Positions 43,114 to 52,413 are shown, counted from the first letter of the stretch. The stretch: DNA of 64,000 bases from Vaginella massiliensis (GCF_900089075.1 NZ_LT593746.1:432920-496919), one strand, 5' to 3'. The notes: generated from the sequence alone by a model not told the origin. Numbers and translations are program-made.

Positions 43114-44047
43114 ATATTTTTTGAATCATTTCGTTGTATTCGCTATGAGCATCACTTTTGTGCGTAATTCCTCCTCCGCTTTTGTAAAAGCATTGTCCGT
43201 CAATTTCTTCGATAAACCTGATCAAAACACCGCTGTCTAAATTTTCACCATCGAAAACGCCAAAAACACCCGTATAATAACCGCGATCATAGCCTTCGTT
43301 TTCGAGAATCAGCTCTACTGTTTTCTTTTTTGGTGCACCAGAAATTGATCCAGCAGGTAACAGTGCATCGAAAATGTCTCCAAGTTTTGATGTGTAGTTT
43401 GCTGGTAATTTTCCGACAATTTCTGAGCTCACTTGCAACAAATCGTGCTGATTGGTTTTCAACTGATCGATATAACGGTAGCGTTTCACCTCCACATTTT
43501 CGGCAACCAAACTCAAATCGTTGCGTATAAGATCTACAATCGTAGCATGCTCAGCAGCTTCTTTTTCGTCGTTCAGCAGTTTTTCTTTGGCGTTGGGAAT
43601 TGTAGCATCTATCGTGCCTTTCATAGGATATGAAAAGATCTGATTGTCCGAAATTTTCACAAATCGCTCTGGAGAGAAACACACGAAGTTTGGCGTCAAT
43701 AATTTGAATTTTGCCTTCGCAGTATGGTAGATTTCGACCAACGAATGGGTCGTTTCTATTTTGGTTGGTTGTGTAAAATTTAACAAGTACGAATCGCCGC
43801 GAAGAATCGCCTGGTGCAACGATTGAAACTTTTGTAAATACAACTCGAATGCTATGGGAGATTTCTGAAATTCGATGGGTTGATTTTTCGGTTGAGCCTT
43901 GCCTTCTATTTCGTAGCAAATGGATTTGGGAAACTGATTCAATTTGAAAATTTCTCCTTCGGTTTTCTCAAAATTAATCATGAAAAAAAAGGGTTCTTTT
44001 TGAGCTCCCCACGCATTCATCTGTTCGATTATTCTCTTATATTCCAT
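43097..44047 (-). CDS. pabB: Aminodeoxychorismate synthase component I
   Basis: A 316-residue chorismate-binding domain enzyme of the TrpE/PabB family, without the extra N-terminal domain of E. coli PabB (453 residues), as in other Bacteroidota. Diagnostic segments are FSYPMKGTIDATIP, ATIVDLIRNDLSLVAENVEV, LLPAGSISGAPKKKTVELI and GYYTGVFGVFDGENLDSGVLIRFIE. It makes 4-amino-4-deoxychorismate for folate synthesis; the glutaminase subunit PabA is not adjacent. The 3' end overlaps the pabC-like gene by 17 bases. Confidence 0.92.
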   Translation of the reverse strand: MEYKRIIEQMNAWGAQKEPFFFMINFEKTEGEIFKLNQFPKSICYEIEGKAQPKNQPIEFQKSPIAFELYLQKFQSLHQAILRGDSYLLNFTQPTKIETTHSLVEIYHTAKAKFKLLTPNFVCFSPERFVKISDNQIFSYPMKGTIDATIPNAKEKLLNDEKEAAEHATIVDLIRNDLSLVAENVEVKRYRYIDQLKTNQHDLLQVSSEIVGKLPANYTSKLGDIFDALLPAGSISGAPKKKTVELILENEGYDRGYYTGVFGVFDGENLDSGVLIRFIEEIDGQCFYKSGGGITHKSDAHSEYNEMIQKIYVPLY

Positions 44048-44210
44048 TATAATATTAGCGCCAAGATATCGTTTTGTTTCGAATATGCCAAAGCTTGGTA
44101 AAGCTATAAAAAAAGTTTTAAAAAGTGAAATTCGAGAATCAGACCCAACGAGTTGATGTCGAGTGCGTTTTTCTAATTTGAGTTCTGCGATGCGTTCACT
44201 TTTTGTTTAG

Positions 44211-44218
44211 TACATTTG
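44211..44218 (+). promoter_or_regulatory. Bacteroidota -7 box (TACATTTG) for the nitroreductase gene
   Basis: Perfect TAnnTTTG match, about 29 bases before the first ATG at 44248. Confidence 0.45.
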
Positions 44219-44247
44219 TCTAATGAATAATTCAAAAAAAAAGTCGA

Positions 44248-44820
44248 ATGATGCACAGCGATTTATTAGAAATTATAAAAAATAGACGATCAATTTACCC
44301 TGTCGAATACAATGGAAGCGAAATTACAGCCGAAGAATTGAGCTTGATTTTGGAAGCGGCGAATTGGGCTCCGAGTCACAAAAAGACAGAACCATGGCGA
44401 TTCAAAGTAGTGAAAGGCGATGCCAAAAATAGATTGAAGGAGTTTATGAAAAGGGTTTACATCCAATCGACCGATCCCGAAAAACTCAGCGAAAGAAAAA
44501 TACACGACCTTGCTGAGAAGTGCGATCGCTCCGACACGATTTTGTTGATTTCGTTACAAGACACTCAGAAAGTACCCGAATGGGAAGAGCTTGCCGCTAC
44601 GGCAATGGCGGTGCAAAATATGTGGCTGATGTGCGCAACCATGAATATTGGTTGTTATTGGTCTTCGCCCCTAAACATTATTGCCAATATGGAGGAATAC
44701 ACCCCGATGGAAGACGGCGAGAAGTGTGTGGGAATTTTTTACATGGGAAAAGTCGATCCCAGAGAACGTCTTGCAACCCGAAATCCGATTGAGGAGAAGG
44801 TGAAATACTTGTCGTATTAG
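44248..44820 (+). CDS. Nitroreductase family flavoprotein
   Basis: A 190-residue FMN-dependent oxidoreductase; the start could also be the second ATG at 44251. NRRSIYPVEYNGSEITAEELSLILEAANWAPSHKKTEPWRF matches the N-terminal FMN-binding part, and the middle AATAMAVQNMWLMCATMNIGCYWSS and the final VGIFYMGKVDP complete the family pattern. Such enzymes reduce nitro groups or quinones with NAD(P)H; the natural substrate is unknown. It converges on glmS with a shared terminator. Confidence 0.9.
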   Translation: MMHSDLLEIIKNRRSIYPVEYNGSEITAEELSLILEAANWAPSHKKTEPWRFKVVKGDAKNRLKEFMKRVYIQSTDPEKLSERKIHDLAEKCDRSDTILLISLQDTQKVPEWEELAATAMAVQNMWLMCATMNIGCYWSSPLNIIANMEEYTPMEDGEKCVGIFYMGKVDPRERLATRNPIEEKVKYLSY

Positions 44821-44823
44821 TAT

Positions 44824-44856
44824 AAAAAAATCCGTCTGCAGAGACGGATTTTATAT
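44824..44856. terminator. Bidirectional terminator between the nitroreductase gene and glmS
   Basis: AAAATCCGTCT (44827–44837) pairs with AGACGGATTTT (44842–44852) around GCAG, with A-rich and T-rich flanks on both sides. Confidence 0.88.
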
Positions 44857-44878
44857 TTAGATTAGTCTTGATTTGCGC

Positions 44879-46726
44879 TTATTCAACTGTAACAGATTTT
44901 GCTAAGTTGCGCGGTTGATCGACATTTTTACCTAATTTCACGGCAATCCAATAAGACAACAACTGCAACGGAATTGCGGCTAAGATTGGCGAGAATTCTT
45001 CTTCTGTCTCTGGAATTACCACATAATCATCTGCCATGCTTACCACTTGTTCGTCGCCTTCGTTCACGATTGCGATAACTTTTGCACTACGCGACTTGAT
45101 TTCTTGAATGTTGGATACCACTTTTTCGTAATAGCCTTTTTTGGTTGCAATTACAATAACTGGCATATTCTCGTCCAACAAAGCGATTGGCCCGTGCTTC
45201 ATTTCTGCAGCCGGATAACCCTCGGCGTGGATGTAAGAGATTTCTTTCAATTTAAGTGCACCTTCTAAAGCCGATGGGTAATTGTATCCTCTACCAAGAT
45301 AGATTGCATTTCGATTATTTTTATATTTCTCTGCAATCGGTTCGATCACACCCTCACAATTCTCCAAAATCTTGGCAACCTTAGATGGTATTTGCTCCAA
45401 TTCGCGAATCAACAAGTTGAAACGTTCGTTGGATAATTTTCCTTTATGTTTTCCTAATTTTATAGCGATCAAGGCAAGAATGGTAAGCTGAGCGGTGAAT
45501 GCTTTTGTAGACGCTACACCAATCTCTGGTCCAGCATGCGTATATGCGCCTGCGTCTGTAATGCGTGCAATGGAAGATCCTACCACATTGTTGATACCAA
45601 AAATAAAGGCACCGTTTTCTTTTGCCAATTTCAAGGCAGCTAAAGTATCGGCTGTTTCTCCAGATTGCGAAATCGCAATCACCACATCATTCTTTTTGAT
45701 GATTGGATTGCGGTAACGGAACTCTGAGGCATACTCTACTTCTACTGGAATTCGTGCAAAATCTTCGATCATATATTCGGCTACCAAACCTGCGTGATAA
45801 GAAGTTCCGCAAGCTACGATAATGATGCGTTTTGCATTTAAGAATTTTTCTTGATGATCCCAAATTCCTGCCATTTTGATGATGCCTTCCTCTACCAAAA
45901 GTCGACCTCTCAAGGTGTCGTGTATAGAGCGTGGCTGCTCGTAAATCTCTTTCAACATGAAGTGTTCATAACCTCCTTTTTCGATTTCTTCGATATTCAA
46001 CTGCAGTTCTTGGATGTTTGGAGCAACTTCGCTATTGCTTTCTATTTTACGAATATCAACTTGTTGACCCAGTTTGATTGTTGCCATCTCACCATCGTCT
46101 AGGTAAACGGCATCTTTGGTAAATTCGATAAACGGAGAAGCGTCAGACGCGATAAAGAATTCGTCTTTACCAATACCTATTGCCAGCGGTGAGCCCAAAC
46201 GCCCAACAACGATTTCGTTTGCTTCGGTTTTGTCTAGTACTGCAATCGCATAGGCGCCGATAACTTGGTTAAGGGCAAGGCGTACCGCATCTGAAAGGTT
46301 CAAATTATTCTCGTCTTGTAAATATTGAATAAAATTTACCAAAACTTCAGTATCGGTATCACTATGAAAAACAAAATCTTTTTCGAGCAACAATTGTTTG
46401 ATGGTATCGTAGTTCTCAATAATTCCGTTATGTACCAACACAATACGCCCATTGTTGCTCAAGTGTGGGTGTGAGTTCACGTCATTTGGAGCACCATGGG
46501 TTGCCCAACGTGTATGCCCTATACCTACGGTTGGCGTTTTATTGATTCCTTCGCTTTTATTTTCTAAATCAGAAACCTTTCCTTTGGTTTTTACCAATTC
46601 GAAATTATGATCATCGGCAAGTACAAGACCGGCACTGTCATAGCCGCGGTACTCCAATCTTTTCAATCCGTTGATGATGATTGGGTATGCTTCCCGATAC
46701 CCAATATATCCGACAATTCCACACAT
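44879..46726 (-). CDS. glmS: Glutamine–fructose-6-phosphate aminotransferase
   Basis: A 615-residue enzyme forming glucosamine-6-phosphate from fructose-6-phosphate and glutamine, the entry step to UDP-GlcNAc. The nucleophile Cys2 lies in MCGIVGYIGYREAY, the glutaminase domain covers about 1–240 (GIGHTRWATHGAPN, VHNGIIENYD), and two SIS domains follow (CGTSYHAG, AISQSGETADTLAALK, STKAFTAQ). The C-terminus DQPRNLAKSVTVE is complete. No glmS ribozyme-like structure is expected or seen. Its product supplies the glycan locus at 52–64 kb. Confidence 0.97.
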   Translation of the reverse strand: MCGIVGYIGYREAYPIIINGLKRLEYRGYDSAGLVLADDHNFELVKTKGKVSDLENKSEGINKTPTVGIGHTRWATHGAPNDVNSHPHLSNNGRIVLVHNGIIENYDTIKQLLLEKDFVFHSDTDTEVLVNFIQYLQDENNLNLSDAVRLALNQVIGAYAIAVLDKTEANEIVVGRLGSPLAIGIGKDEFFIASDASPFIEFTKDAVYLDDGEMATIKLGQQVDIRKIESNSEVAPNIQELQLNIEEIEKGGYEHFMLKEIYEQPRSIHDTLRGRLLVEEGIIKMAGIWDHQEKFLNAKRIIIVACGTSYHAGLVAEYMIEDFARIPVEVEYASEFRYRNPIIKKNDVVIAISQSGETADTLAALKLAKENGAFIFGINNVVGSSIARITDAGAYTHAGPEIGVASTKAFTAQLTILALIAIKLGKHKGKLSNERFNLLIRELEQIPSKVAKILENCEGVIEPIAEKYKNNRNAIYLGRGYNYPSALEGALKLKEISYIHAEGYPAAEMKHGPIALLDENMPVIVIATKKGYYEKVVSNIQEIKSRSAKVIAIVNEGDEQVVSMADDYVVIPETEEEFSPILAAIPLQLLSYWIAVKLGKNVDQPRNLAKSVTVE

Positions 46727-46732
46727 ATACGT

Positions 46733-48370
46733 TTATTTTTGAGTGTAATATATTATTAGTTTAAGTTTCTTTTCTTGATCTGCTGACAAGTTTCCATGGA
46801 AAACCAATCGATATGGAGAGCTCACACGGTCGTTGGCATAAGGGTTGGTTTTAGATAAAATTTCAGCGTTTTTATTCAATAAGAAATTCCCCATCGAAAT
46901 CACCATTTGCTGATCTTCAAAAACCTCATTTCTTTCGAGAATACTTTTGATGTGATCGGTAATATCCAACTCATATCGCCCCTCGTCTTTTTTGAAGTTA
47001 TAGATTGGATTGAAATGAACATTGCTTGGATAAACATTCACAAATCCATTAGGATTCAATGGGTTATCGGTATAATACCTCGTAAGATCCGAATACAATT
47101 TTTCTACATACGACCCTTGTGATTTGTAACGATTCCATGCGAGCAAGTAAGGTGCTTTTTGTTTGAGATCGGCATAAGATTGATCTACGTTGAGCACAAC
47201 TTTTGCTCCTGTGATGTACCAATTATTGGCTTTGATTTGTGTTTTCAAATTGTTGAGATCGTCTTGGTTGAAAAGCACATTGATCCTAGTTCCATCCATA
47301 CCGTTGAGGTATAATTTTTCTGATCCTCTTTCTCTGTTCGGATTTTGCACGGCATTCAACAATTCTGCACCGCGAGTGTGGTCGAATTGGTTGATCTGAA
47401 CGGTATAGCCCGCTGCGGTTTCGGTCCAATAATTATCAAAAGAAAAAGTAAGCGTTTTCTGAACTCTTGGATTCTCGGTATCGGAAGTATTCGAATTGTC
47501 TTCGGTATAATACATTCTTAGATCCAATTGATTGGGATTGAACTGAAAGTAAAAACCATTTTCATCTTCTACCGAAAGCTCCAAACCTCGCAACACATTG
47601 CGAACGAAGGTGGCATTGTCACTAAGATTTCCGTTGAAACGGTTGTTCAAGATTTTTAGGGTAAAAAAGTCTTTATCCAACGGAATTTTTATAGAAACTT
47701 TCTCCTCGTGGATTGGTTTCGAATCGTCTTTCAGACTGATGATATTCTGTTGTACTGTTTTTTTCACCGTTGCAGACCCAAGAATGGTTGGCAATACGTC
47801 GATTTGATCACGCGATCGATAATTTCTATTCGAAAAATAAGCCGTATCATACAACAAGACGGTATTTATCTCACGAACATTCAATCGCATTGTGGCTTCT
47901 TTGTTTCCATAAATCGAGTCCATTTCGTAGATATTCTTATACCAAATGGTGTCTTTTTTGGTCGTATCACCTTCAGGAGCCGTATAAATCTTGATGGTAT
48001 CTTGGTCTACGGGCTTGTCTTTGTAATAAACTGGAATGCGTAGAACAACCGAATCGACCACCGGATTATTCCCAAACGAAGGATTGCTCGACGATAAACG
48101 TACCTGAGTAAATAGTTTAGCTTTACTTTTGCCAAATACTGGCTCATCAAATACACCCAGCACGGCATTTTTCAATACTTTTTGGTTAGACAAAATGGTA
48201 TCGGTAGTGGTGTTGTAAGCCACCAAATCCATCTCGAGCTTAGCGCCTGTAGCTCCTGTCCCAACCAATTCATCACCAACCGTCAAGGGTTCGTTTTCGC
48301 ACGATTGCAACATTATAGAACCCAAGAACAAGGTTGTTGCGATAGTCAAGCCATTCAATAATTTCTTCAT
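46733..48370 (-). CDS. DUF4270 lipoprotein
   Basis: A 545-residue lipoprotein with the lipobox LQSC (Cys24) after MKKLLNGLTIATTLFLGSIM. The body is beta-rich with many aromatic and Asp-rich turns (NPSFGNNPVVDSVVLRIPVYY, FYFQFNPNQLDLRMYYT). It belongs to DUF4270, which in Flavobacteriia is regularly located between a short glycogen-synthase-like gene and glmS, exactly as here. Function unknown; the likely location is the outer membrane. Confidence 0.88.
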   Translation of the reverse strand: MKKLLNGLTIATTLFLGSIMLQSCENEPLTVGDELVGTGATGAKLEMDLVAYNTTTDTILSNQKVLKNAVLGVFDEPVFGKSKAKLFTQVRLSSSNPSFGNNPVVDSVVLRIPVYYKDKPVDQDTIKIYTAPEGDTTKKDTIWYKNIYEMDSIYGNKEATMRLNVREINTVLLYDTAYFSNRNYRSRDQIDVLPTILGSATVKKTVQQNIISLKDDSKPIHEEKVSIKIPLDKDFFTLKILNNRFNGNLSDNATFVRNVLRGLELSVEDENGFYFQFNPNQLDLRMYYTEDNSNTSDTENPRVQKTLTFSFDNYWTETAAGYTVQINQFDHTRGAELLNAVQNPNRERGSEKLYLNGMDGTRINVLFNQDDLNNLKTQIKANNWYITGAKVVLNVDQSYADLKQKAPYLLAWNRYKSQGSYVEKLYSDLTRYYTDNPLNPNGFVNVYPSNVHFNPIYNFKKDEGRYELDITDHIKSILERNEVFEDQQMVISMGNFLLNKNAEILSKTNPYANDRVSSPYRLVFHGNLSADQEKKLKLIIYYTQK

Positions 48371-48387
48371 GTAATACTGATATTCGT

Positions 48388-49203
48388 TTAGTTTTCGTTG
48401 ATTACCTCTTCTCTATAAAATTGGCTGTAAACCTCATTTGTAGTGTTGCCAAGTTGATAATCTAACAACGGTAAATTTTTGTTTTTAATGTAATCTTCTA
48501 TCGCGGTCGGAATTTTCTCTTCTCCTTTTACCAAGGCATCTGCATATTCTATCGATGCTTGGATCACCCCTAAATGATCGGGCTTCTCGAGGTATTTTTT
48601 CACCTCATCTGCAACACGGTCGAAAGCCAATTTGTTGACAAAATCTGGATTCATTTCTCCTTCGAAACCATTGTCATACAACGAAACCACAATTTTGGTA
48701 TCTTCAAAGAAAGGGTCATCGTGATAATATTTTCGTAAATACAACGGAACCACACCAGCCATCCAACCCATAACGTGCACCACATCGGGTTTCCAGTTCA
48801 GTTTTTTCACAGTTTCTAAAATTCCTTTCGCAAAAAATATTGCACGTTCGTCATTGTCTGGTGCAAACTCTCCGTCTTTGGTGGTATAGAGTTCTTTGCG
48901 TTTGAAATACTCTTCGTTATCGATAAAATAAACCTGAAGTCTCTCATTGGGAACAGACGCAACTTTGATGATGAGCGGTTGATCGATATCATTAATTATC
49001 ATGTTCATCCCCGACAATCGAATGACTTCGTGCAATTGATGACGGCGCTCGTTGATCACCCCAAATCTCGGCATGAAAATACGCACATCTGCTCCGTTAC
49101 TTTGCATCATTTTTGGTAAGCTCAAGGCTTGTGAAGACATTGGATTTTCAGGAAAGTATGGCACCATTTCGGTAGTCACATACAAAATTCTCTTACCTTG
49201 CAT
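48388..49203 (-). CDS. Glycogen/starch synthase-like protein, N-terminal domain only
   Basis: A 271-residue protein equivalent to the ADP-glucose-synthase N-terminal Rossmann domain of family GT5: RILYVTTEMVPYFPENPMSSQALSLPKMMQSNGADVRIFMPRFG at the start and DVVHVMGWMAGVVPLYLR in the middle. The usual C-terminal nucleotide-sugar-binding half (about 200 residues) is absent and the next gene starts 17 bases downstream, so the truncation is not a frameshift in this window. It may be a regulatory or degenerate form; similar short proteins occur at this place in other Bacteroidota. Catalysis is doubtful. Confidence 0.85.
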   Translation of the reverse strand: MQGKRILYVTTEMVPYFPENPMSSQALSLPKMMQSNGADVRIFMPRFGVINERRHQLHEVIRLSGMNMIINDIDQPLIIKVASVPNERLQVYFIDNEEYFKRKELYTTKDGEFAPDNDERAIFFAKGILETVKKLNWKPDVVHVMGWMAGVVPLYLRKYYHDDPFFEDTKIVVSLYDNGFEGEMNPDFVNKLAFDRVADEVKKYLEKPDHLGVIQASIEYADALVKGEEKIPTAIEDYIKNKNLPLLDYQLGNTTNEVYSQFYREEVINEN

Positions 49204-49239
49204 AATGATTCTCTTTTCCTAATGTATAAAAGTAGGTCA

Positions 49240-49247
49240 CAAAATTA
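49240..49247 (-). promoter_or_regulatory. Bacteroidota -7 box (TAATTTTG) for the glycogen-synthase-like gene
   Basis: Perfect minus-strand match 36 bases before the ATG at 49203; it probably drives the three-gene block down to glmS. Confidence 0.45.
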
Positions 49248-49279
49248 CGAAATATTATTGACATTTCTTTTGATATATT

Positions 49280-49287
49280 TAGCTTTG
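49280..49287 (+). promoter_or_regulatory. Promoter for panC: TTG (-33) and TAGCTTTG (-7)
   Basis: Perfect TAnnTTTG with TTG at 49258–49260 (19-base spacing), 35 bases before the panC ATG. This is among the best promoter matches in the window and is divergent from the box at 49240. Confidence 0.6.
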
Positions 49288-49322
49288 TCCTGAATTTAGT
49301 TTTTTTTTAACAACTGACAATC

Positions 49323-50165
49323 ATGAAAATATTTCGATTCCAAGCAGACCTCAAGCAATTCGTAAATGCCCTTCTCGCCGAGCATAAAACCATAGGTTTT
49401 GTGCCTACAATGGGGGCTTTGCACGACGGGCACATGTCATTGGTACAACAGGCAAAAAAGGACAACGATGCGGTCATTGTGAGTGTTTTTATAAATCCAA
49501 CGCAATTCAACAACGCAGAAGACCTTGCCAAATATCCACGCACCGAAGAGGCCGACCTCGAAATGCTCATCAGAAACGATTGCGACGCTGTTTATATACC
49601 TGCTGTAGCTGACCTGTACGAGGCAGACGAACAAGCCAAGAAGTACGATTTTGGTGGAATAGAAAAGGTGATGGAAGGGAAATTCAGACCCGGACATTTC
49701 GACGGTGTTGCAACCGTGGTGTCTAAACTGTTGAAAATCACACAGCCGACCAGAGCTTATTTTGGTGAGAAAGATTTTCAGCAAATACGCATTATACAAG
49801 AAATGGTGAAACAAGAAAAGCTTGCGGTACAAATTGTTCCAATGCCTATACATAGAGCCGAAACGGGCTTAGCATTGAGCTCTCGCAACGCCAGACTCAC
49901 GCCAGAATTTTTAGAAGCTGCGCCTTTTATTTACAACACCTTGCAACAAGCCAAAACACTGAAAAACGAGGGTAAATCGGTAGAAGAAGTTAAAAATTTT
50001 GTTGTAGAAAGCTTTGCATCCTCATCATTCGATTTAGAATATTTCGAGATCACCGACGAAAAGAAATTGTTACCGCTCACCCAATTCGACGCGATGACTC
50101 CTGCAAGGGGGTTTGTCGTTGCCTATGCAGGCGACATACGACTGATCGATAATATCGCATTCTGA
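49323..50165 (+). CDS. panC: Pantothenate synthetase
   Basis: A 280-residue ligase joining pantoate and beta-alanine with ATP. The HIGH-type segment is GFVPTMGALHDGHMSL (about 25–40), followed by SVFINPTQFNNAEDLAKYPRT, FRPGHFDGVATVVSKL, RAYFGEKDFQQIRI and the KMSKS-like ALSSRNARLTPE. panD, which supplies the beta-alanine, is 73 bases downstream. Confidence 0.97.
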   Translation: MKIFRFQADLKQFVNALLAEHKTIGFVPTMGALHDGHMSLVQQAKKDNDAVIVSVFINPTQFNNAEDLAKYPRTEEADLEMLIRNDCDAVYIPAVADLYEADEQAKKYDFGGIEKVMEGKFRPGHFDGVATVVSKLLKITQPTRAYFGEKDFQQIRIIQEMVKQEKLAVQIVPMPIHRAETGLALSSRNARLTPEFLEAAPFIYNTLQQAKTLKNEGKSVEEVKNFVVESFASSSFDLEYFEITDEKKLLPLTQFDAMTPARGFVVAYAGDIRLIDNIAF

Positions 50166-50223
50166 TTCAAAGCAATGGAACTAAAAAAAGCGTCTAAATG
50201 GTCTTGATTTTGAAAGAATACCC

Positions 50224-50231
50224 TAACTTTG
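50224..50231 (+). promoter_or_regulatory. Promoter for panD: TTG (-33) and TAACTTTG (-7), close to the ATG
   Basis: Perfect TAnnTTTG with TTG at 50204–50206 (17-base spacing). The ATG at 50239 is only seven bases from the box. Confidence 0.55.
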
Positions 50232-50238
50232 CAACATT

Positions 50239-50586
50239 ATGATGATAGAAGTTTTTCAGTCTAAAATTCACCGAGCAAAGGTGACAGACGCAAAATTGAA
50301 TTACATAGGAAGCATTACCATCGACGAAGATTTGTTGGCTGCTTCTAATATTTTGGTGGGTCAAAAAGTACAAATCGTGGTGCAAGAAAATGGAGAGCGA
50401 TTCGAGACTTATGTAATCAAAGGTAAAAAAGGCAGTGGCGAAATCTGTTTGAATGGGCCTGCTGCTAGACGTGTACAGGTTGGCGATACCATCATCATCA
50501 TCGCATATGCCATGATGGATTACGAAGAAGCGAAAACCTTCGAGCCTACAATTGTTTTTCCGAACGAAAACAATCAGTTGAATTAA
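50239..50586 (+). CDS. panD: Aspartate 1-decarboxylase
   Basis: A 115-residue pyruvoyl enzyme making beta-alanine from aspartate. The proenzyme self-cleaves between Gly24 and Ser25 (in [10 protein letters not shown]); counting from the ATG at 50239 places these at the same positions as in E. coli, which supports this start over 50242. [12 protein letters not shown] and [22 protein letters not shown] with the conserved GAAA-type turn are present. Confidence 0.96.
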   Translation: MMIEVFQSKIHRAKVTDAKLNYIGSITIDEDLLAASNILVGQKVQIVVQENGERFETYVIKGKKGSGEICLNGPAARRVQVGDTIIIIAYAMMDYEEAKTFEPTIVFPNENNQLN

Positions 50587-50605
50587 TTTTTTTATCTAAA
50601 AATAC

Positions 50606-51628
50606 ATGACAGCCAAACTCAAACAGCTGCTTTTCTTGGTAATTGCTATAGGTTTTGCTGTTTTTTTTATTTATATCACGGCTAAGAAAATAGATTTTCA
50701 CCATGTACAATCGGTACTGAAACAAACCAATTACTTTTGGATTCTCTTGTCGATGGCAATCAGTATTTTCACCTATTGGATACGCGCCAAACGCTGGAAT
50801 TTACTTTTAAATCCTATTGGATTATACCCCAAAACGGCAAGTAATTTTTGGTCGATTGCCTTTTCTTATTTTATGAATCTCACAATTCCAAGAAGTGGTG
50901 AGGTTGCCCGTGCTACTTCGCTGTACAAAACGGCTCAGGTTCCCATAGACAAAACCTTTGGGACGATTGTGCTAGAACGAGTCATAGATTTGGTTTGCCT
51001 GCTGTTGGTAATCGGATTGTGTTTTGTGCTGAATTATGATTTACTTCTTCGATTCTTCAGTTTAGGAAATTTAGAAAAGGGTAGTCAGCCAGCAACTTCA
51101 TCCAATTTTTCTTATGTTTATTTAGGATTAGGCGTCTTTGTATTGTTGGCAATCCTTAGTGCGTTATTTTGGAAAAAGATTGTAAAAAACAAGGTTTTCA
51201 AGAAAGTAAAATTGTTCTTATTAGGAATTGTAGAAGGATTGAATTCAATATTGAAACTGAAGCGTCGTAGCGAATTTGTGGGTTGGTCTGTTCTCTTATG
51301 GATTTGTTATTTTCTGATGACCTACGTGGTGTTCTTTGCCTTTCCAGACACCTCGAATCTCGGGCTGAAAGAAGGATTATTTCTTTTGGTGGCAGGTTCT
51401 TTTGGAATGATTTTGCCTGTAACTGGCGGTCTCGGTTATCCATACATCATGTCGATTGCCTTTGCTGCAATGTATAGTTTGAACAACGGCCAAGAGGCAT
51501 TGGGTAGGAAAATAGGCGATTATTTCGGGCTGATTTTATACCTCGCGCAGATCATCTCGATGATTGGTTTTGGTTTGCTCGCGATGATTTATATTGCTCG
51601 CCAATCCAAGTCTAGTCGGCCGGCATAG
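50606..51628 (+). CDS. Lysylphosphatidylglycerol-synthase-type transmembrane protein (UPF0104, flippase-like)
   Basis: A 340-residue inner-membrane protein with about eight helices. It corresponds to the membrane part of MprF/AglD-type proteins (ISIFTYWIRAKRWNLLLNPIG, YFMNLTIPRSGEVARATSLYK, SFGMILPVTGGLGYPYIM). Members without the soluble synthase domain are candidate lipid or lipid-linked-sugar flippases. It begins 20 bases after panD, as often seen in Bacteroidota. Its last 17 bases overlap the convergent gene. Confidence 0.88.
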   Translation: MTAKLKQLLFLVIAIGFAVFFIYITAKKIDFHHVQSVLKQTNYFWILLSMAISIFTYWIRAKRWNLLLNPIGLYPKTASNFWSIAFSYFMNLTIPRSGEVARATSLYKTAQVPIDKTFGTIVLERVIDLVCLLLVIGLCFVLNYDLLLRFFSLGNLEKGSQPATSSNFSYVYLGLGVFVLLAILSALFWKKIVKNKVFKKVKLFLLGIVEGLNSILKLKRRSEFVGWSVLLWICYFLMTYVVFFAFPDTSNLGLKEGLFLLVAGSFGMILPVTGGLGYPYIMSIAFAAMYSLNNGQEALGRKIGDYFGLILYLAQIISMIGFGLLAMIYIARQSKSSRPA

Positions 51629-52391
51629 ATTCGTTCAAAATCAAGGCTAAAAAGTTTGACGCTTCTTGGTAGAGATTTTCTCTGATTATTTCGTATTGCG
51701 AAGATTTCAACTGATTTTTCAGACTTCTTGTATCGATGACATATTCGGTAAATTGGCGAATTTTGTGTTCTGGTATTTTCAGAAATTCTACATAATAATC
51801 CACCGTAAGGTAAAGAATCAATGCGTCTATTTGATCGGCATGTCGGAAATAGTTGTATTGTCTTTGCATTTTTTTACGGTAACCCGTCAAGGTGCCTATC
51901 AACGCTATCGGATCTAAAATTCCGCCCGAATTGACCATGCTGCTGCTGTACGGATTCACCTTTATATCTCGCAGGCGTGGGTCTAATCCAAGATTTCGAT
52001 ACAGACTGATGATGGCGTCGTCTGTAGGCTTTACATTGTCTTTCAGAACCTTCGATACGCTATGCAGGCGAACTTCGTCTAACTCGATGAGGTTGATGTT
52101 GAGATGGACTTCGAAATATCCTCTTTTTATCATCTCGGGCAAAATTTTGATCTGACGCTCTTTGGTCCAGTCGGAAGAAATCTGTACGACATCGTTTGTT
52201 TCGACCTTTATAGAAAACAAACCGTTTTGGTTGGATTGCGTTTTGGCATTATTCCGCAAATTTTCTATTTGGATACCGTGCAATTGATCGTAACCCTCGA
52301 TGGGATCATCGATGATGATTTTACCCGTAATCATTTGTCCGAACGAACTCATCGAAAACAAGAGTAGGAACAAGAGTAAAGTTTTTTGCAT
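51612..52391 (-). CDS. Exported protein with a carboxypeptidase-like regulatory domain
   Basis: A 259-residue protein starting at the ATG at 52391 (a longer frame from 52409 adds six residues before the signal peptide). The signal peptide MQKTLLLFLLLFSMSSFGQ is followed by MITGKIIIDDPIEGYDQLHGIQIENLRNNAKTQSNQNGLFSI, the beta-sandwich pattern seen at the N-terminus of many TonB-linked Bacteroidota proteins. The C-terminal half is helical and unrecognised. A perfect -7 box lies 22 bases upstream. It is convergent with the preceding membrane-protein gene. Confidence 0.8.
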   Translation of the reverse strand: MQKTLLLFLLLFSMSSFGQMITGKIIIDDPIEGYDQLHGIQIENLRNNAKTQSNQNGLFSIKVETNDVVQISSDWTKERQIKILPEMIKRGYFEVHLNINLIELDEVRLHSVSKVLKDNVKPTDDAIISLYRNLGLDPRLRDIKVNPYSSSMVNSGGILDPIALIGTLTGYRKKMQRQYNYFRHADQIDALILYLTVDYYVEFLKIPEHKIRQFTEYVIDTRSLKNQLKSSQYEIIRENLYQEASNFLALILNESMPAD

Positions 52392-52413
52392 AGTGTGTGT
52401 TTTCAACAATTAT

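Noticed and set aside
42544-43167. Plus-strand 207-codon open frame opposite the pabC-like gene
   Set aside because: The minus strand encodes a recognisable class IV aminotransferase-fold protein coupled to pabB; the plus frame is its shadow.
46660-46760. glmS ribozyme upstream of glmS
   Set aside because: The gap to DUF4270 is only six bases, and such ribozymes are known mainly from Firmicutes; there is no room for one.
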